This document shows, piece by piece, positions 48,944-61,923 of a stretch of 64,000 bases of DNA (position 1 is the stretch's first letter; the number at the start of each line of letters is the position of its first letter). The translations under genes and the position numbers were made by a program. Below the pieces are notes generated by a model that ran no database searches, was not told the origin of the DNA, and was given only the letters and a program-made list of their open reading frames with translations. The stretch lies in assembly GCF_051106095.1 (NCBI RefSeq), contig NC_135783.1:59181447-59245446 (forward strand), written 5' to 3'. Source of the stretch: Pogona vitticeps. Its lineage: Eukaryota; Chordata; Lepidosauria; Squamata; Agamidae.

Positions 48944-49188
48944 TTAATGTGTGAACGATGACATGGATGGGCGTGTTCTCCTGCTTTTATTTTGCAATCC
49001 TGACACAATGTCTCCATTTCCCTCTGGAATCTCTTCCTTCTTTCGCACTTTGAGGCGGGTGAGCAGCTTTATTAACCATTCATCCCACTCCTCAGGTAAA
49101 AGCAGCAGGAGGAAGCCCAGGCCAATGATCACAATGGCAATGACACGGACGCTGTTGAAGACAATGTCACTCGAGTAGTGATCCACAA
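48944..49188 (-). CDS. SLC35F3: SLC35F3 last exon
   Basis: 245 nt after a CCATGCAG acceptor. It reads VDHYSSDIVFNSVRVIAIVI, then the last membrane helix and the tail LTRLKVRKKEEIPEGNGDIV, ending SFTH at stop 48944-48946. The tail is about as long as in human but diverged after KEE. Confidence 0.95.
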
Positions 49189-52100
49189 CTGCATGGAACA
49201 TTGAACAGATATCATTAGGGCCTAGAAAGCATTATCTATCTACGGTTGATCACATTCATACTCAGTAACACAACCAGACGTCCCATAGAGGCAAATAAAT
49301 AAATACTGATGAAGTGAAGCTACCAGTGGTACTAAATCTTCCATATACTCAACCCTCTAACTCTAAATGTAGAGAGTTAGTTCTGGCACCTCCAAAGCCC
49401 TACACTAGCCCATCAGGATGACTCATGATACAGTGGTGCCTTGCTAGACAGTTACCTCGCATGACAGTTTTTTCGCTAGACATTGACTTTTTGCGATCGC
49501 TATAGTGATTCGCAAAACAGTGATTCCTATGGGGGAATTTTGCTGGACAATGTTTGGTCCCTGCTTCACAAACCAATTTTTGCTAGATGATGATTTTGAC
49601 AGCTCCCTCCGCGCTTGCAAAACAGGTGTTTTTGGGACCTAAGCTTCGCAAGACAGCGATTTAAACAGCTGATCGGCGGTTCGCAAAGCGGCTTTCCTAT
49701 GGCCAATCTTCGCTAGACAACGATGATTCTTCCCCATTGGAACGCATTAAACAGGTTTCAATGCATTCCAATGGGGAAATGCTTTCCACTAGACAATGAT
49801 TTCGCTAAACAGCGATTTCAGTGGAACGGATTATCATCGTCTAGTGAAGCACCACTGTATATCAAAAACCGCTTCAGGCACTCCCCTCTATCCTGGATGT
49901 ACTGTGCTTGTTATGCAGCATAGTGGGGAAAGAGCTGCTCTTCAAGAAACTGATGGCAGCTAGAATGAACCGTACTAGTTCTGTGTCTGGTTAATCTTGC
50001 CCAGCCCTGTGTCTGTTTGTTTGGAAGTTCTGTTTATATGAAAGGAACTCTGCTAAATTCAGCATGGCTTACTCCTTGCTCCCAATCTAGGACTGGAGTT
50101 TTAGCATGTTATCAGTATATTTTAGTATACTGTATGTTATTGTCCTGAACCTGTTCAGATCTTCAAGAGATGCCATCTTCAGAATGCTAACACTGGCAGA
50201 GGTCTGCCTTTATGACACAAGGGACTGAGTTACTGGACAAAAATCTTGTGTCACTGAATTGAAGTAAAACATTTAAGGTTTCCTGACATATGCTCACACT
50301 GAAGAAATATGCTTTGTATTTCCTTAGGTTTTAAAACACACTAAACTAAGGTATACTACCAATATTGTGGTCTTAACTACAACAAAAGGTATCAAATCTG
50401 AAATTGCCCTTAATCTCACCGAATAGTATAACCCAACAGTCACTAGACATTTGGATAGGCATTAAAAGCTGTTTTTTTTTCCTACTCCCCTTGCCCACAA
50501 ACATCCACTCATTCTAAAGAAGAAAATGCAATTGACTAATGTACTTTAATTAAAAGGCTTTGGATCTGTATATGATAGTTTGCCTAAATAGATGAATGTG
50601 AAGAGGAATCATGGCATTGATGAAAAACCTGTGGATAAAGCTAAGAGTCACCTACAAAATTTGGGGGTGAGGCACCCCTCCTCTTGATTCATGAGCTGCC
50701 CCTGAAGAAAAGCTATTTTTTCTTCAAACATTAATATTTGCTTGAAATACTAAAGGGATAATTCTCTCCCTTGTTTTGGGTGCACCAAATGTTAGGTTCT
50801 CAGCTGAGAATTAGCTCATTTTACATTCTGGATCATGATGACTAGCTCTAATAGCTGTGAGTGTGTGCAGTTACTCAGTGGAAAAATGCAAATGGATCCA
50901 CTGTGAAATCGGGTTTCCAGCAGTTAATCTGCTTCAGCCAAACATAGAAGAATCAGCAGAGAGAAGGGTGGAGTTCAGCCTTGTTTACAGCTTGCTAACC
51001 ATTTTAATCCCATCCTCTCCACACCTGATCCTTGTTTCTAGCTTGTTAAGAAAAAAAGAGAAAACAGAGAGAGAGAGAGAGAGGGAGGGAGAGGACGTTT
51101 TAAGGTAGGTCTGCTCTGACCATCCAGATTTGCGGGAGACACAGTTAAAACAGAACTACCTTAAAACTTCTTCCTCTCTCTTTCTGCTGAGACCTCACTC
51201 TTTCAAACCATAATGTTGAAATTTTGCACAGGGCCCAAACTAACAGAAAAATTTCCTGTGCAAGTTACTTTAATACAAGTAGAAAGTGAACAAGGGCTTA
51301 GTAATCTGCCTGTACACAGTGCTTCATTCCACTGAAGTTGAAACTCTGGCCTTTCAATGTGAACATCAATACCATAACAGTATATTAATTACAAGTAGAA
51401 AAAATTAGGCTGATCACATTGCTACAATAAACCTCTTTGCTATTTAAATGCCAGAATCCTGTTGGTTAATTATGCTGACGTAAACTACTGTGGCAAAATG
51501 CCACTAGTTAACAAGATAACACTTGCATTCCTCATGATGTAGCTTGTCAAAACACCTGGTGCATGATGAGAGATACAAGTGGTGACTTATTAACTAGCAA
51601 AATTTCACCACTGCAGTTTATGTCATTGCATTTCATACCGGCATAATTATCCTCTGCAAATAAGATGTATGCCTTAATACAAATTATTTGTGGTTCAATC
51701 TGTAACTAGATAAGCATGCAATTTAATTTTTTTAAAAATAAAACAATTCTTACCAGCATTTACAGGTACGCTTAATACAATTCCAAGAGATATTAAGGTA
51801 GGATATGTAATAGCAATCCCAAAATTTAATAAAATATTGAATGCTGAAACAAGAAAAAAAATTGTTTGATCTGTTGAGAGATTGCTGCACATATTACAGA
51901 TTACTTGTATAAAAATAAAAAGGTTCCAAGAGATACACAATGCATGTATTATAATACATGGTGCTGAAGAACAATACAAAATGTCTGGAGATTCAGGACA
52001 GATGAAAAAAGAATTACTTGTTCATATACCCTGCATGGTTAAACTATGGATTTGCACATACAAAATGTGATTATGGCCACTAAGCCAGATGGCTTTAAAA

Positions 52101-55100
52101 GGGAATTAAACAAGCCATGCGGGGCAAGGCTATCAAGGCTACTATATATATCTTTGGTACAATTGAGCAGGGCTTTTTCTTATTATCACTCTACCTAGTT
52201 GTCTGTTTATGTATTTATTTGAAGTATTCTTGTCCCATTTTCCTCCTTAAAAAGGACCCAAGGCATCTACATCATTAGAAGACAATATTTAAAAGCTAAA
52301 AACATTAAATATACAATTATTTAAAAGAATCGAACAAATGCCATACTGAACTCACAAAAACAGATTCAAAGCAACAAGGCATGACACTCCATTTAAAAAC
52401 CCCTCCCAGGTAGTCAGTCATTCAGGGAAAGCCTGGCTGAAGAGGAAGGCCTTTGTCTGCTTGCAGAAGGACAGCAACGATGGGGCCAGCCTGGCCTCCT
52501 GTGGGAGGGAGTTCCAGAGTCTGGGAGCAGCAACAGAGAAGGGCCTCTCCCGTGTCCCCACCAAATGCACCTGCAAAGGCCATGGGACCAAGAGAAAGGC
52601 CTCCCCTGATTATCTGAACACTTGGGCAGCTCATAAATGGAGATGTGATCCTTGAGGTAGCTTGGACTGTTTAGGGCTTTATAACAGGTTAAAGCCAGCA
52701 CTCTGAATTGTGCCTGGAAAAAGAATGGGAAAGGGAGGTGTTACCGTATAGGTATTAGCTAAGTAAAATATGTACTTACTCAATAATAGGACTGAAAATC
52801 CACAAATGCTTCCCCAAGGAATGGCATCAAAAGAACTCCAGTATTCAACTTTGGTAAAGTAAAGGATGACAGGGATACAGGTAACAAAAAGGATATTGAA
52901 GACTGCTAGCACTGACAAAAATAAGGCAGCTTCTCCATATTTAGCACTGCCCAGAAGAAGCTTAAACAAAACCTGTAACACAAAACAAGAAACAGTTTGA
53001 AAACCAGGGTTTACAAAAGACCTTGAAAAGCCAAAACCATGCATTCAGAAGTGGCTTTGTAGATGGGTCTCACCATCCATTGTTGCGCAGTAGCAAACTG
53101 CCCTCTAGCTGGGATGGTAATTCTACGCCACTCCGGTACAGTTCTATAATGGAAACTGCCTGCTCTTCAGTGGAATGGAGAGCAGAATGGAGAAAGAGAA
53201 AGCCTTGACAGATCCCACTGAGTAGCTACTGACAGGAGGTAACGACCTCTACTCAAGGGCATTTGAAAGCCCATTGCTGGGTGATAGGCTCAAGATTGCT
53301 GACATCAGTCTTTATAGCCTCAGGCTTTATCAGCCCAGCAAAACCACTATGAGACACTGTTAAGTGAGGAAACCGACTCATGCAAAAGCTGGCAAGTTGT
53401 GTGGACATTTAAAAAAAGATGGTTCCTGCCACTAGAAGGTGTGTCGGCATAGCTCATACTGCACCGTTCTGGAGATAAGCAAGGACTGTTATGACACTGA
53501 TTTGCAGTACCTCTTACCAAAATTACATCTCAGCTATTATTGCCTATACTACTGCTGCAACTTAATCATCCACAATGGCTGTAATACAGAATCATAAATG
53601 AGAATAAAAATAAAAAAATCAAATAAATTAGAAAGCTCCCTTATACTCTCAATCAAACAATTAGCCTATCTAGCCAGATTTGCCAATTTTAACAGGCAAC
53701 AGCTATTTAGCAGCTTTTCCTAGCCCTGGTTAGCAGTCCCTGGTGGTTTCCTGTAGCTGCTAAAAGCAAAGACTGAATGAGCCCAGGCTGGCTCCTGCCA
53801 GTGGTTGCTCAGGTATCTGGGGGCTGAGGCACTGACTAACCAGTTTCAAATTCCAAATGGGTCGCCCCTAATGTGTTATTCAGCATAGCAAATGATAGCA
53901 CAGATCCTAAGCAGCTTTTGAGAGGTGCATGTACTAATTCAGTGCACATCCGACCCCAGATAGCTTGGTTAGGCATTTCTCGTGTGTGCAGAGCTGTATG
54001 TACCTTAGGGACAGATGCCACTGTGGCCGTGCAAAATGGAGCAGGACAGTGAACAGCTGGGGTTTTGCCCAAAATCCCTTCCACTAGCTTGCTACTGAAA
54101 GCATTCCTATCCAACTGCCTTTTTTCGACAACTGCCAGAAACTGCCATCCCACTGTGTGTCACATAGTGCGTCACACTGGGGCCACTTCATTTATTTCAT
54201 TACACATTTAAAGCATAATGGGCACCAAATTACCACGATAAGCATAAGAAATAGAGACCGTCTATTTGGGGGACATTGCTCATTTCCACTGGGCTGATGT
54301 CCTAATACCACTGGATTTCATGCAGTGCTGGGTGTCTGCCGGCTTGCATGACAGCAGAATCCAATCTAGGGAGGCATTCCCCCTTCCCCCTGCAGCCCCC
54401 TGATCACCTCCAAAATGTGAGCACTCTCTGGAGCCAATTTCTCAGCGGCTCCTGGGGCTGGAGAAATGCACGGGTGTCATGTTGTTATGTGCTGCCAAGC
54501 AGGAACAAACTTATAGTGACCCTAACAGGACTTCTATGGTAAGGGAGATATTTAAGGACAGGCTTTACCACTTCTACACATACCCCATAAGTTTCCATGG
54601 CCAAGTGGGGATTTGAACCCAGGTTTGCAAATTCCTAGGCTATCAATCTCTCCACTGCACCACATGGGGTACCTTGTTAGATTTGGCTAATTGAATATTA
54701 TTGTGTGGACCCATCTGTTTATCCATATACTTCTCATATGCCTTGTTTTAGGATATGAAAGGAAGGTTCTGCAAAGTTACTGGTATAGAATATTAATACT
54801 GTATATATACCAACTTGTGCTTTGCTAAGAAGCATACAGTATTGGAATGGCTGATTGCTATCAGAAAACTTGCTGACATACTCAAGGTCTCTGTTCTATT
54901 TACTGTCACCTCTCATTCTATTCCTTTTTACACAATTAGTGTTAATGAGATCTACCACCTGCAATTATCTCACATGTCCCTTTTATTTTAGTTCTCCTGA
55001 CAGCATTTTCATTTAACCCAAAGGAATAAAGCAATGTCATTGACAGAACAGCAACAGAGACATCTCTTCAGAGAGACTTGGTCACTGTCTTTATATGCTC

Positions 55101-56855
55101 ATCATGCCAACTCTCAGATACAGGCCAGTAGGTATTAAATCTGAAGCCAAGCTGCTCTTCTCACATCCACAAGACACCTGTCTGGTGCTCAGTTTGCTGA
55201 AGGAAAACAGGCAGTGGGAAAATGCCATGTTTAGCAAATGTGGGAGTCAGCTGCAACAACAGATTTAAGCCAACAACTGGTGGTAAATATTTCTTTTCCA
55301 CCGTACATCGATGCAGGTACTATTCACAAGTGTTTAAACTCAATCTGGTGGATTCTGTGTGTTGTTTTTTTTACATAATTCTGAGTACTCAATTATTAAT
55401 AACTTTGGAGAGTTTGCACATTCTGAAAAAAAAATAAAACCATTAAATCTTTGAAGCATAAGCAAAGTGAGACTAGCAGATTAGAGTCTTCATTATACTA
55501 CATATGCCATAAACACTAAGGCCCTAATGTTAGAGAGTTATAATATGGCAAAGGAAAATATGTATTGCTTTCCCCCTATCCAGTGGTCATTGGGTAGACC
55601 CACTGCCATTTTTCCTCTTGCTCTACTGAATACAATAACCAATTGTAATTCAGTTAAAAACAATTCCTACTCTCTGTGTTTAAAAAACACATAAAAATAT
55701 GGCAAAGGAATGTGTCGTAGAGAAACAAAATCCACACAATAATCAGCAAAGCTCCTAAAAAAGAATACTGGATAGTGGGAGACTTCTGCAAAGTGGTTGG
55801 CTTGATTTTAGAATAGCTCTAATGTTTAGCTGACGTAGTTGAATAGGAAGCAGTGGCACCTTTATGTCTTTCATACCTATTTTAATGAATTAATGAATTA
55901 ATAATAATATTTTAACCCGCCTTTCTCCTAAAAGGGGACCCAAGGCAGTTTAATCATTAAAAACATAGTATTAAATTCTAAAAATAGTACATTATTCAAT
56001 TATTTAAAAAGAATTAAATAAAATAAAATAAACATTATATTAAAATGTTAGATAAAACAATTTAAAAGCAACAAACATGCAAACGATCCTGTGACACGAT
56101 GTAGAATGTTCTAGAGACAATCAGCAAGGAAACCTCCTTCATCCTCCTTTCATTAGAAATAGGAAAAGATTTATCCACATGGATGCAGGTGAAGTAGAAG
56201 CCCTCTCTAGCCATTTTAGGCAATTGGCAGCAAAATGTGCCAAGTCTCAAAAACAGTGAATGGTGCTATTTCAGAAACCTGGAACTAAATATGGCCATCT
56301 CCAGGCTGAGCTTTTAATTGTATAATGGACCTGCCTCATTCGTGGGATTTTTCAGAGGATCTAGGCAATGATGTCTTCAATTTATAATCTGTGTTTCCCC
56401 AGCTCTTTTTGGAATACCTTTTGATTGGCAATGCTTAGCTCCTTCTATTTGGAGGCACCTAGAGGGGCCCAGGGTCTAGCTCTTCAGCATCTCCATCAGC
56501 TATTTTCCTTCCAACCACTCCTCTGGCGCGATACCTAGCAATTCTGCTTTGCAGAATTCACTTTTAGGTTGGTATATTAAATACCATAACTCCTGTGTAG
56601 AGCTGTAGTCTTGTGTAAACAAAATGTACATCCTGATTCTTAGAAGTACTGAAGGATAGGTCTGAAGACACTTCAGTGTGCAAAGCTGGTCTACCTACAG
56701 GGTAATTATGAGAGACTGAACATACTTACTTTGTAGAGTGCTGACGTTGAGGCAGACCCCACAACCAGGGCTATTCCAATAACTGAATGACTGTGGAAAC
56801 CATCAGCATATGTCATCATGACTATCCCTGCAATCGCAAGTATAGCAGCCACGAT
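48944..56855 (-). CDS. SLC35F3: SLC35F3, C-terminal half (four last coding exons)
   Basis: SLC35F3 is a multi-pass transporter of the drug/metabolite transporter superfamily, linked in the literature to thiamine uptake. Minus-strand exons 56730-56855, 52780-52972, 51754-51843 and 48944-49188 join in phase (654 nt, 217 aa plus stop). The frame reads IVAAILAIAGIVMMTYADGF, VLFKLLLGSAKYGEAALFLS, FNILLNFGIAITYPTLISLG and NSVRVIAIVIIGLGFLLLLL, then PEEWDEWLIKLLTRLKVRKK. It contains about five hydrophobic helices and a basic cytosolic tail. It matches human SLC35F3 (421 aa) closely from about residue 205. SLC35F4 is a paralogue alternative, but the neighbours TARBP1 and COA6 favour F3. Upstream exons are right of the window. 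Confidence 0.93.
49431..49857. mobile_element. Tigger-like MITE, complete
   Basis: 427 bp, CAGTGGTGCCTTGCTAGACA to TCTAGTGAAGCACCACTG, with TA at 49429-49430 and 49858-49859. In the SLC35F3 last intron. Confidence 0.9.
49860..51753. other. SLC35F3 intron, no recognised feature
   Basis: Includes a (GA)n tract near 51066-51083. No named repeat found. Confidence 0.5.
51754..51843 (-). CDS. SLC35F3: SLC35F3 exon (second last)
   Basis: 90 nt, acceptor TTGTTTCAG, donor GTAAGA. It reads FNILLNFGIAITYPTLISLG, then IVLSVPVNA: one membrane helix with the YPTLISLGIVLS motif typical of the SLC35F group. Confidence 0.95.
52200..52690 (-). mobile_element. L2-type LINE 3' part
   Basis: Minus strand. One frame gives PFSVAAPRLWNSLPQEARLA, then PSLLSFCKQTKAFLFSQAFP and a stop, the L2 ORF2 end. 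This is followed by a 3' UTR to a TTTAAGGAGGAAAATGGGAC-type end. It lies about 90 bp from an SLC35F3 exon. Confidence 0.82.
52780..52972 (-). CDS. SLC35F3: SLC35F3 exon (third last)
   Basis: 193 nt, acceptor TGTTACAG, donor GTAAGTAC. It reads VLFKLLLGSAKYGEAALFLS, then VLAVFNILFVTCIPVILYFT, KVEYWSSFDAIPWGS and ICGFSVLLL. Nearly identical to human over the helices. Confidence 0.96.
52973..54479. other. SLC35F3 intron, no recognised feature
   Basis: No exon or nameable repeat. Confidence 0.5.
54480..54672 (-). mobile_element. Sauria-type SINE
   Basis: Minus strand: CCATGTGGTGCAGTGGAGAG (head), TGGGTTCAAATCCCCACTTG (B box), CCATGGAAACTTATGGGGTA body, and TGTTCCTGCTTGGCAGCACA tail with TAACAACATG. 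Confidence 0.88.
54673..55889. other. SLC35F3 intron, no recognised feature
   Basis: No exon or named repeat identified. Confidence 0.5.
55890..56290 (-). mobile_element. L2-like LINE 3' part, old
   Basis: Minus strand carries the same 3' UTR layout as 52200-52400: TTAAACTGCCTTGGGTCCCC, TTTTAGGAGAAAGGCGGGTT and a TTTGTTGCTTTTAAATTG block. The coding end is unreadable. Confidence 0.6.
56730..56855 (-). CDS. SLC35F3: SLC35F3 exon (fourth last)
   Basis: 126 nt, 42 codons, acceptor CATACAG, donor GTAAGTAT. It reads IVAAILAIAGIVMMTYADGF, then HSHSVIGIALVVGSASTSAL and YK. Human: FAAILAIAGIVMMTYADGFH. Confidence 0.96.
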
Positions 56856-58267
56856 CTGTATGGATACACGGTACCAATGTGTTAAGTATTCCTTGAAGTC
56901 TGGGAGAGACACTCAAAAGCCCTCTCTAATAAGGAAGGTACCATCTAGCCTGTTTCTTCTAAAAGACTGTAACCAGTGTAATCGACCTTTATGTTGCACA
57001 GTAACAGCCAGCACTAAAACACACAAACACAGAGATTGTACTCTACTAAAAACCAACCCAAACTAAAAACTGCCACATTAGCAGTTATGAAGAGACTGTA
57101 TCAGGCCCCAGTACAGCAAGCAAAAACTCTTTGAAAGTATATCCTAGCTAGCAACCATAATGTGGAGTAATACTATGGTAGCTAGCAGACTGTTGATGTG
57201 CGCTCTGTCATTGGAGGAGTCATGCTACATGATAAAAATAATAGACATGTATTTCAGAGTTACTGCTAGTACTAAAAATAATGCAAATCTCAGTTGGGTC
57301 ATTATCTACCACTACGGGAAGTTTTATGTCTAGATCTTTCTGTGTACAGGTAGGACACAATTTTTTTAGGTGTGGCCCCTTAGTGAAAATCATCTAAAGT
57401 CAGTTTTGAAATAATAGGGAATAGAATATTGTGCTGATAGTGTTTACTTCAGAAAATAAGTGAACAGTTTTGACCATAAGAGCATTATCAATTTAAATGA
57501 TTCACAGCAAGCTGAATCCAATGCCATGCAAGCAAACTTGTGCTTGTTTTATGAGGTGTTCCATTCTCATCTGTACTCTTCCACGCATACATCCCAAGCT
57601 TGGGAAGTCTCCTTACTCTTTAGAGCAGGATTTGAGGGCATGGGGAGACTGCAAAAAGCTGGGTGGGGCATGCCAGATCTTTGGTGGAAACAGTTCTGGC
57701 TTTTGGGGGAAAAACTGGATTTCAAATCTATTTGTATAAATTACAGTGAACTGGGAAGCTTGAAATTAACCCTCTTTCTCTGTAACAGAGAGGTTAGAAT
57801 GGTCCAGTACCTGCTAATATCAAACAACATTACACTAAGACATCTTGCTGGATTCAGCAGAGATGGGGTACACACATTAACCAAAACATTACAATTAAGA
57901 ACCTGTTTGGTTCCAGAAGGTGTAGAATGTTGAGATGTGAGTTGGTGGGGCGAAGATAAATTAATTGGCCAGCTGAAGCCTCTAAGAGGTTATAGAAATA
58001 TCCTGGAGTTGCTGGGAGGCTGCCTCTGCCGTGAGGTAATACCTTTTCCTCACTATTCTAATCTTGTATGACCAACCACAGGATAACTTTTTATATTCTC
58101 ATACTGAAGAGATGCAGATGTCACTTTATGAAATAATGGTTGAAATCCTGCTGCAAAGGTATGCAAACTTTTAGAGGTGAATTGCCGTTAAATTAGGAAA
58201 TCTAGCTAGACATTACCTACTGCATGCTGAGTCATGTAATTCAGTATATAACAGATAATATTTATGA
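56856..58267. other. SLC35F3 intron, no recognised feature
   Basis: A 157-codon open frame at 57460-57933 has no family resemblance or splice support. No repeats named. Confidence 0.5.
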
Positions 58268-59090
58268 AGACTTCTTGTTGCTTAGTTGTTAAGTCGTGTT
58301 CGACTCTTCGTGACCCCATGGACCAAAGCACACTAGGCCCTCCTGTCTTCCACTGCCTCCCAGAGTTTGGTCAGATTCATATTGGTAGCTTCGGTGACAC
58401 TGTCCAACCTCTCGTCCTCTGTTGTCCCCTTTTCCTCTTGCCTTCAGACTTTCCCAACATCAGGGTCTTTTCCAGGGAGTCTTCTCTTCTCATCAGATGG
58501 CCAAAGTGTTGGAGCCTCAGTTTCAGGATCTGTCTTTCCAGTGAACACTCAGGGTTGATTTCCTTTAGAATTGATAGGTTTGTTCTCTTTGCAGTCCAGG
58601 GGACTCTCAAGAGCCTCCTCCAGCACCACAATTCAAAGGCATCAATTCTTCGGCCGTCTGCTTTCTTTATGGTCCAGCTCTCACTTCCATACATCGCTAC
58701 TGGAAAAACCATAGCTTTGACTATGCAGACCTTTGTTGGCAAGGTGATGTCTCTGCTTTTTAAGATGCTGTCTAGGTTGTCATCTCTTTCCTCCCAAGAA
58801 GCAGGCATCTTTTAATTTTGTGGCTCTTGTCACCATCATGGAGCCCAAAAAGGTAAAATCTGTCCCTGCCTCCATATCGTTCCCTTCTATGTGCCAGGAG
58901 GTGATGGGGCCAGTGGCTATGATCTTAGTTTTTTTTGATGTTGAGCTTCAGGCCATTTTTTGCACTCTCCTCTTTCACCCTCACTAAGAGGTTCTTTAAT
59001 TCCTTCTCACTTTCTGCCATCAGAGTGGTATCATTTGCATATCTGAGATTGTTGATACAGTATTTTTTCTGGTAATCTTAATTCCAGAAG
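58268..59090 (-). mobile_element. BovB (RTE) LINE, 3' end
   Basis: Minus-strand frame SRDITLPTKVCIVKAMVFPV, then ESWTIKKADGRRIDAFELWC and WRRLLRVPWTAKRTNLSILK, followed by the 3' end GTCACGAAGAGTCGAACACG and ACTTAACAACT. The frame is open for about 140 codons. Confidence 0.93.
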
Positions 59091-60850
59091 ACTTCCTAAC
59101 TACCATTAATTCACTTCCAAAAGTTGTACTGTTTGCATAACTGTGCATCAAGATTTCAGCCAATGTCAAAATGTCACAATCAATATATAATCCATCTATT
59201 CACACAATAAAAACAGCATAGGTACAGTTACAGAACTCAGTCCACCATGAAGAAAAACAACAGTAGATGTTAAAAGATATTTTTAATCTGAGAAAGGGGA
59301 TTTGTCTGTGCTTGCTAGAATTAGTGCATGTTTTACTAATGACTCAGGAGAAGACTGAATCAAGATTGTCTTTCAAAAGCAGGACATAATGTTAATTCAG
59401 CTTTACAAAAAGTACAACAGCTTTCAATCAATCACCTTTGGCACCTTGATCCCCACTGACTCCAGTGACTCTTGCTCTCAAAAAGTGTGGATGACAGCTG
59501 AAATAGCTTCTTAGCCTAAACATGCAAAGCCAACTTTGCATGTTTAGGAAAGAAAGAAAAAATGTGCCTTTCTGCTTTCATTCAGGGAGACTTTCTTGGG
59601 AGACAGCTTAACCTAAACCTCTGGTCACTGGCCATCATAATTATGTATGACTGAATTCTCAATAGACCACACAGCATTTCCATGAAATCTGAACTGACAG
59701 GCAGCTTCTTTCCTCTGGAACCACAAACTGCCTGTGAGAGACAGACAATATATTGATTTTAAGGTGGTGTTTAGTTTCTTTTCCTTATAAGGGACTATTT
59801 GAGAACTACATTATAGATTTTCTGGCAAGTCAGCTTTTCCCAGTCAACATTGATAGAAAAGAAGGAGGAATTGTACAACCTAAATAGTCAGTTTCTTAAA
59901 TCACTGACCAAACAATAACAGCAGCAACAAGAAGGTGTTCAAGAGGTTTATTTTGCACTACTGTATGGAAATGACTTTTCTCAGTGGATTTAGGCAGCCA
60001 GTTGCCCCAGTAATCTTGAACTAACCATTATTTGGAAAGCTTCTGAAGTTGCTTGTGAAAATGTTTTTAAAGACATAAAATCCATTTTATAACCATCTAA
60101 TCTGAAGCTCTTGAGATAAAAAAAAATTCTCTCAAATTTGAGTACAAGAGTGTTGAAAAGAACTGGAAAAGATGAAGGCTGAAAATTAATTATACTTGCC
60201 ATGTTTAAAAAAATGGTGCGAAATAACTATGTATAGGGAAGTAATATTATTTTAAAGATTTTACCCATGGATATATTGCTCATGAAGGCTAGATTTTAGG
60301 CCCATTGACTGCCAATTACGTGATGGCAGTCACATCATTCCTTCTCGGATGCGCACATTAAAATGATGAAAAGGTCCAAGTGAAGGTGAGAGCAATGCCA
60401 TCAGGAGGCCAGACTCTGTTATGAGCCTGGACTCCTAGCAGCATCATGCAAGGTGGAATGGGCACAGCTGAGGTATCAAGGGTAATAGTTGCCATCAGCA
60501 GAAGAGAATGGCTAATTCTAATGGTGATGGAGATGACAACAGTGGTAGCTGAAGGTGACACTCTCAGAGGAGGCAACAACAAATAACTTCAAACTAACTT
60601 TTTTTAGTACTGCATGAAAGGTGGCAATCCTAAACCACTGCCTAACTTTTCTTACCTTGAAAACAGGAAGCAATGGTAAACCACTGTTTTTACCTTTATA
60701 ACCCACACCAAAATGAAACATTAGCTAATGCTGGAAGATGATACTCCTAGGTTGAAAAGCATTCAAATCAGCTACTGGGGAAAAGCAAAGAACAAGCACA
60801 AAAAGTGCTGCTGCTAACAAGGGAACTAGATCAAAGCCAGAAGGACACTT
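59091..60850. other. SLC35F3 intron
   Basis: Holds a perfect 15-bp inverted repeat at 59515-59548. No exon found. Confidence 0.5.
59515..59548. repeat. Perfect 15-bp inverted repeat, 4-nt loop
   Basis: Arms 59515-59529 and 59534-59548 (CCTAAACATGCAAAG and its complement) around CCAA. Confidence 0.95.
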
Positions 60851-61309
60851 AGTGACTGACGTGCACAGAACTGAAAATAAAGTCCGATGCGACACGGCAC
60901 ATACAATTAGAACATGGAATGTAAGAAGTATGAATCAAGGTAAACTGGAAACTGGAAAGCAAGTAATGGAATGCATAAACATTGCAGTGCTTGGTGCCAG
61001 TGAACTAAAGTGGACTGGAATGAGATATTTTCAGTCAGGCAACTACAAAGTGTTCTACTTTGGAAATTATAAATGGAAAGAAACCGAGTGGCTCTAGCAC
61101 CGAGACAAGATGTAGCACAGCCAGTTAGAGGCTGTAACACAAGGTCTAACCAAATAATATCAGTCAGATTCTGTGAAAAATCTAACAACATAACCATCAT
61201 TCAAGTCTATGCTGCAGATACAGATGCTGAACAAGATCAAATTGAAAGCTTTTATGCAAGCTTTCCAAGATAAAATCTTAAAATGTACAGAAGAACAAGC
61301 CTTGCCGAG

Positions 61310-61545
61310 GGGACTGGAGGAAAAGTCCCTTGCAGGGTACAAACCGTGATGGGGATGTATAATCTCCAGGCTTAAAAGTCAGGTATCTCCAAATGCCAGT
61401 GGCAGGGGAGGGGTACCAGGAGACAGGTATCTAGTTGCCTCATGTGTTCCCAGAGGCACTGTGAAATACATGAAACTGGACTAGATGGGCCCTTGGCCTG
61501 ATGCAGCAGGGCTCTTCTTATGTTCTTATGCTCTTAAGCATTCAG
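61310..61545 (+). mobile_element. CR1/L3-type LINE 3' end inside RTE
   Basis: GAAACTGGACTAGATGGGCC, CTTGGCCTGATGCAGCAGGG and CTCTTCTTATGTTCTTATG are the usual CR1/L3 3' terminus. RTE sequence resumes on both sides. Confidence 0.8.
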
Positions 61546-61656
61546 GAGGAAACTGATCAAACACCAAAACAAGATATGATTATAATCATAGGTGACAGGA
61601 ACACCTAAGTTGGAAACAAAGCAGAACCAACTGTTGTTGCTAAATTTGGTCTAGGG

Positions 61657-61923
61657 CAGGGGTCTCCAAACTTTCTAGTATGAGGATCAGAAGAGAGAAG
61701 TCTGGGGAAGGGCAGGAACTTTGTTGTTTCCCCGTGGCACAGAGAGCGAGAGCACGCATGTTAGGGTAGGGGACAAGTGGGAGACCAATCCTGTTGCCAG
61801 ACACTGTTAGGGAAGGCAGGGAGGTGGGGGCAGGGTGGGAAAGGTCCTAGAGTCTGGACTGGGCTGGATAAAAAGGCAAGGCAGGCCAGATGTGGCCCAC
61901 GGGCTATAGTTTGGAGATCCCTG
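61657..61923. mobile_element. hAT MITE inside RTE
   Basis: 267 bp, CAGGGGTCTCCAAACTTTCT to TATAGTTTGGAGATCCCTG. Target duplication GTCTAGGG/GTCTTGGG (7 of 8) at 61649-61656 and 61924-61931. Removing the insert plus one duplication restores the RTE reading KFGLGDEKESGK. Confidence 0.9.

Noticed and set aside
48944-56855. SLC35F4 as the identity of the right-hand gene
   Set aside because: The exon sequence and the TARBP1-COA6 neighbourhood fit SLC35F3 better. The paralogue cannot be fully excluded without the N-terminus.
57460-57933. 157-codon plus-strand frame
   Set aside because: No recognisable motif, no regulatory or splice context, inside an SLC35F3 intron.
58264-58815. 183-codon plus-strand frame
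   Set aside because: Antisense of the BovB C-terminus on the minus strand.
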